Shown here one piece after another: positions 61,633 to 64,000 of a stretch of DNA of 64,000 nt; the stretch's first letter is position 1; every line of letters starts with the position of its first letter. This stretch comes from Natronorubrum halophilum (GTDB lineage Archaea > Halobacteriota > Halobacteria > Halobacteriales > Natrialbaceae). Both the position numbers and the translations under genes were made by a program. The stretch covers positions 1,054,001 to 1,118,000 of the forward strand of contig NZ_QQTY01000001.1 of assembly GCF_003670115.1 (NCBI RefSeq), in the 5' to 3' direction. The notes beneath the pieces are model-generated. The model did not search any database and had not been told where the DNA came from. It saw only the letters and a program-made list of their open reading frames with translations.

Positions 61633-61780
61633 GTACGCACCGTCGACGGCCTCGCGTGAAAGCGCCGGAGACGGAGAACGCGAAGTGCGGTGATCGCTTG
61701 CACCGGCGATCGCTCGAGCGAACCGAACCCCGCTGCCCGATGACGCGCCCTTTTTCCACCTCGAGCGACGATGGTAGTCC

Positions 61781-62209
61781 ATGACCGACCCACGCGAGGA
61801 GTTCCTCGCCGGCGAGCGACCGGACGACGTGGCGCTGTTCCTGGCTGACTCCTACGTTTCCGACGACCGACTCGAGCGCTTCGGCGAGCGCGTCGAGGAC
61901 GGAATCGTGATCGTCGTCGACGGCGAGAGCGGCCGGAACGCGTTCCAGGCGGCGACCGACATGGAGGCCATGCAGTTCGCCAAGTCGGCGATGGATCTCG
62001 AGGGGGCGATCGACGACGACCTCGCCGACGGGACGTGCCCGGACGCGACCGAGGGCGAGGAGCACGCGGTCCAGTTCGTCTTCGCTTTCGCCGAAGAGCA
62101 AAACGAGGACGTCGGCGGGATCTACGCCGAGGGAGACGTCGTTCACGCCTACGCGCAGTGTACGTGTGGCACGGCGTACTCGGATCGGTGGAACGCCACG
62201 AACGCGTAG
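61781..62209 (+). CDS. DUF5807-type haloarchaeal protein
   Basis: This 142-residue protein starts MTDPREEFLAGERPDDVALFLADSYVSDDRLERFG and ends with a Cys pair CTCGTAYSDRW that could bind metal. Matches the DUF5807 family common in haloarchaea; function unknown. The ATG at 61781 is preceded by a T-rich CCCTTTTTCC (about 61748-61757), perhaps the promoter. Confidence 0.78.
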   Translation: MTDPREEFLAGERPDDVALFLADSYVSDDRLERFGERVEDGIVIVVDGESGRNAFQAATDMEAMQFAKSAMDLEGAIDDDLADGTCPDATEGEEHAVQFVFAFAEEQNEDVGGIYAEGDVVHAYAQCTCGTAYSDRWNATNA

Positions 62210-62361
62210 GCGACCGTAAACGCGCGGACGGTCACGAGCGCGGAGAGTGCTACAAACTCGGAGGGGATTCGAATACCCGGAACGAATGCGATCGAGTCGC
62301 GGTCCGATTGCTGTTCTCTGTAAGGACCACCCTTTTGCGACCGGACCGACTACGTTCGGCG

Positions 62362-63060
62362 ATGAGTTCCTTCGAAACGCCCCAGAACTCCGAGCGCGGA
62401 TTCGGCCTCTCGAGTCGCGAGGTGCAGGTGATCAGCGGCGCGACCGGATTGATGGCGATCACCGTCGCGCTGATGTACGTCTTCGCGGCGACGCCGCTCG
62501 CGGTCGTCAACGACTACCTGTTCTCGTTCCCGATCGTCGGCGTGCTCGTCTACGGGGCGGCGATCACGGGCGGAGAGATACTCGCCGAACGCGGGATCAA
62601 GGGCGGTGATATGTGGATCGCCTTCGTCGGGATGGTCGTCCTCCAACTGGCCTTCGGGACCTTCGGGGCCGGAATCCTCTCGATCGTCCCGCAGGAGACC
62701 CAGCTTACGGTGCTGGGAATTACGGCGATCGTCACCGCGCTGATGACGGCGCTGGTGTCGGGCTACGTCTACGCCCGCTCGACGACGTTCGAACACTGGG
62801 GACGGTTTGCGAACTACGCCTTCCTCGGCGGCATCGGCGTGATCCTCGTCGGGACGTTCGTCCTGCAGACCCTGTTGCTGGTCGGATTCGTCCTCATCTT
62901 CCTGGGCTTTATCCTCCGACTTGGCTACGAGATCTGGCAGGTGCGCGACAACCGCGACGCCTCGATCGGGCTGCAGACGATCGGCGTCTACGTCGCCGTC
63001 GCCGGCGTGTTCGTCCACGTCCTGCAACTCGTGATGCGGTACGTACTCTCTCGAGGGTGA
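62362..63060 (+). CDS. Seven-span membrane protein, unknown function
   Basis: This 232-residue protein has about seven hydrophobic helices, beginning after a short polar N-terminus (SSFETPQNSERGFGLSSREVQVISG). The loops are short; the pattern TFGAGILSIVPQETQLTVLGITAIVTALMTALVSGYVYARS and LGYEIWQVRDNRDASIGLQTIGVYVAVAG is regular, but no catalytic motif is visible. Starts at ATG 62362. It may be a conserved haloarchaeal membrane protein or permease-like. Confidence 0.75.
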   Translation: MSSFETPQNSERGFGLSSREVQVISGATGLMAITVALMYVFAATPLAVVNDYLFSFPIVGVLVYGAAITGGEILAERGIKGGDMWIAFVGMVVLQLAFGTFGAGILSIVPQETQLTVLGITAIVTALMTALVSGYVYARSTTFEHWGRFANYAFLGGIGVILVGTFVLQTLLLVGFVLIFLGFILRLGYEIWQVRDNRDASIGLQTIGVYVAVAGVFVHVLQLVMRYVLSRG

Positions 63061-63130
63061 CCGAGCGCGTCCGAGCGGCCGTTTTCGCACCGTTCCACGC
63101 TCAAAGCGGAATTTGACCTTCCAACAGATC

Positions 63131-63136
63131 TTATAC
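63131..63136 (+). promoter_or_regulatory. TATA-like box of the terminal lipoprotein gene
   Basis: TTATAC lies 22-27 bases before the ATG at 63158, consistent with a leaderless transcript and supporting that start. Confidence 0.5.
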
Positions 63137-63157
63137 GGCCCCTGTCGACGAGCCTCT

Positions 63158-64000
63158 ATGAACAGGAGAGCGTACCTCGCCGGCGCTGGAATCGGGCTCT
63201 CGGGGGCTCTCGGCGGCTGCCTCGAGTCGGCGTCGATTCGGTCCTCGCCGTCCGGGGCGAGCGGCGAGTTCGAACTGACCGATCTGACGGCGTCGACGAG
63301 CGTCGATCGGCCGTCGGGCGGTTACGCTCTCGAGCGGTCGGCGTCGTACTCGGCGGACGCGGTCACGCGGGAGGAGGAGCGAACGGGCGAGGAGCGCGTC
63401 GTCGTCGATATCTCCAAGGTCGACGACGACGAGGTTCGCGAGGCGCTCGAGGTCACCATCGAGACCGGCGAGTGGCGGTCGGAGACGCTTCCCGATGGAC
63501 TCGAGGAAACCGTTGAGACGGTCGACTTCGTCACCGGCGTTACGACGGGAACGGCCACGCACGTCGGGCTCACGTTACACTACGTCGATCCGGACCGCTC
63601 GCCCGCGATCGAGTTCGGTGCGACGATCACGGACGCAGCCGTTTCGGAAGACGGTCCCGGCGCGATCGATCTCGAGTTGACGAACGTCAGTTCGACGGTT
63701 CAGGAGGTGTTTTCGGGGACGGTGCCGCCGTTCGGAATGGTACGCGCGGCGTCGGTCGACGAAGATGACGAGTTTCTGCTCTGGCGGGAGTACGAGGAGG
63801 AAGGCTGTTACGGATTCGACGGCTCCGGCTGGACCAGGTGTGATATCGGCGCAATTACGCCGATCCAACCGGACGAAACGCTCTCCCGGCAGTACGAAGT
63901 TCTTCAGGGTTCGACGGCCCACTATCCCGATCAAACGGTGCCTCCGGGACCGGGAACCTATCGGATCGCGGACATCCTCACCTACAGCGAGGGCGAAGGA
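63158..64000 (+). CDS. Exported lipoprotein, truncated by window end
   Basis: The first 281 residues are visible and the frame is open at the window end. MNRRAYLAGAGIGLSGALGGCLES is a lipoprotein signal with a lipobox Cys; NRRAYL looks like a Tat-type twin-arginine start. The mature part is acidic and beta-rich (GEFELTDLTASTSVD, VDISKVDDDEVREALEVTIETGEW, TVPPFGMVRAASVDEDDEFLLWREYEEEGCYGFDG). It may be an immunoglobulin-like or substrate-binding extracellular protein. The C-terminus is not visible, so the function is open. Confidence 0.8.
   Translation, partial: MNRRAYLAGAGIGLSGALGGCLESASIRSSPSGASGEFELTDLTASTSVDRPSGGYALERSASYSADAVTREEERTGEERVVVDISKVDDDEVREALEVTIETGEWRSETLPDGLEETVETVDFVTGVTTGTATHVGLTLHYVDPDRSPAIEFGATITDAAVSEDGPGAIDLELTNVSSTVQEVFSGTVPPFGMVRAASVDEDDEFLLWREYEEEGCYGFDGSGWTRCDIGAITPIQPDETLSRQYEVLQGSTAHYPDQTVPPGPGTYRIADILTYSEGEG

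Noticed and set aside
62265-62285. GGGGATTCGAATACCC, a T-arm-like string that might mark a tRNA
   Set aside because: Stem pairing is imperfect and no acceptor, D or anticodon arm could be placed around it.
1-64000. Possible CRISPR arrays, IS elements or att repeats
   Set aside because: No regularly spaced direct repeats, transposase-like frames or integrase were seen anywhere in the window.

Overview
The window is a high-GC, densely packed archaeal chromosome segment. Proteins are acidic, with abundant Asp/Glu and frequent CTCGAG (Leu-Glu) codon pairs. It carries an A-type ATP synthase, a PAN proteasome ATPase, ribosomal protein S6e and a complete archaellum (arl/fla) cluster. Many promoters place a TATA-like box about 26 bases before the ATG, which implies leaderless transcripts. 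This points to a halophilic archaeon (class Halobacteria), most plausibly of the Natrialbales type; the family assignment is inference. I see no rRNA, tRNA, CRISPR array or insertion sequence.

Layout. 0-7.1 kb: the end of the A-ATP synthase operon (atpE-C-F-A-B, with ATGA overlaps), two small genes, then atpD and a DUF6276-type gene. 7.1-10.4 kb: small conserved haloarchaeal genes, pyruvoyl-dependent arginine decarboxylase, a striking run of hairpins, PAN, and a dead ABC transporter remnant. 10.4-16.3 kb: oligoendopeptidase F, an M28 peptidase, NifU-like and membrane proteins, and TruA. 16.5-24.4 kb: a sulfatase-fold hydrolase, an Hsp20-like protein, a membrane-anchored beta-propeller, an unusual heavy-metal P-type ATPase, and a membrane-anchored Mrr-type nuclease. 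24.4-33.1 kb: central metabolism and housekeeping (sarcosine/tryptophan oxidase-type flavoprotein, M42 peptidase, aconitase, dUTPase-family enzyme, 6-phosphogluconate dehydrogenase). 33.1-35.7 kb: an AT-richer accessory island with a HalOD1 protein, gene fragments, a small winged-helix regulator, palindromes and the second copy of the hairpin repeat. 35.7-49 kb: a PD-(D/E)XK nuclease-like protein, a DCC/lipase-maturation-factor pair, an alcohol dehydrogenase/SRPBCC pair, an aldolase, a broken-looking cupin, an MFS transporter, a beta-CASP RNase and an APC transporter. 49-51.2 kb: S6e and neighbours, and a PadR-type regulator. 51.2-60.2 kb: the archaellum locus. 60.4-64 kb: two lipoproteins (the last cut by the window end) and small conserved haloarchaeal proteins.

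How the genes work together. The ATP synthase genes encode the soluble A1 motor. The archaellum genes run leftward as ArlCE, F, G, H, I and J, which supply switch-complex, stator, regulatory-ATPase, motor-ATPase and platform proteins. Two near-duplicate archaellin genes run rightward from the shared intergenic region. A second ArlE-type protein and a PadR-like regulator with a long AT-rich promoter sit just downstream and may control or extend the system. Stand-out items are a six-hairpin cluster with an inverted partner 27 kb away, a P1B-type ATPase whose CPC metal motif reads SPW, an ATPase/permease deletion fusion, two 34-residue small genes with good translation or promoter signals, and a cupin whose metal-binding motif lies upstream of any in-frame start codon.
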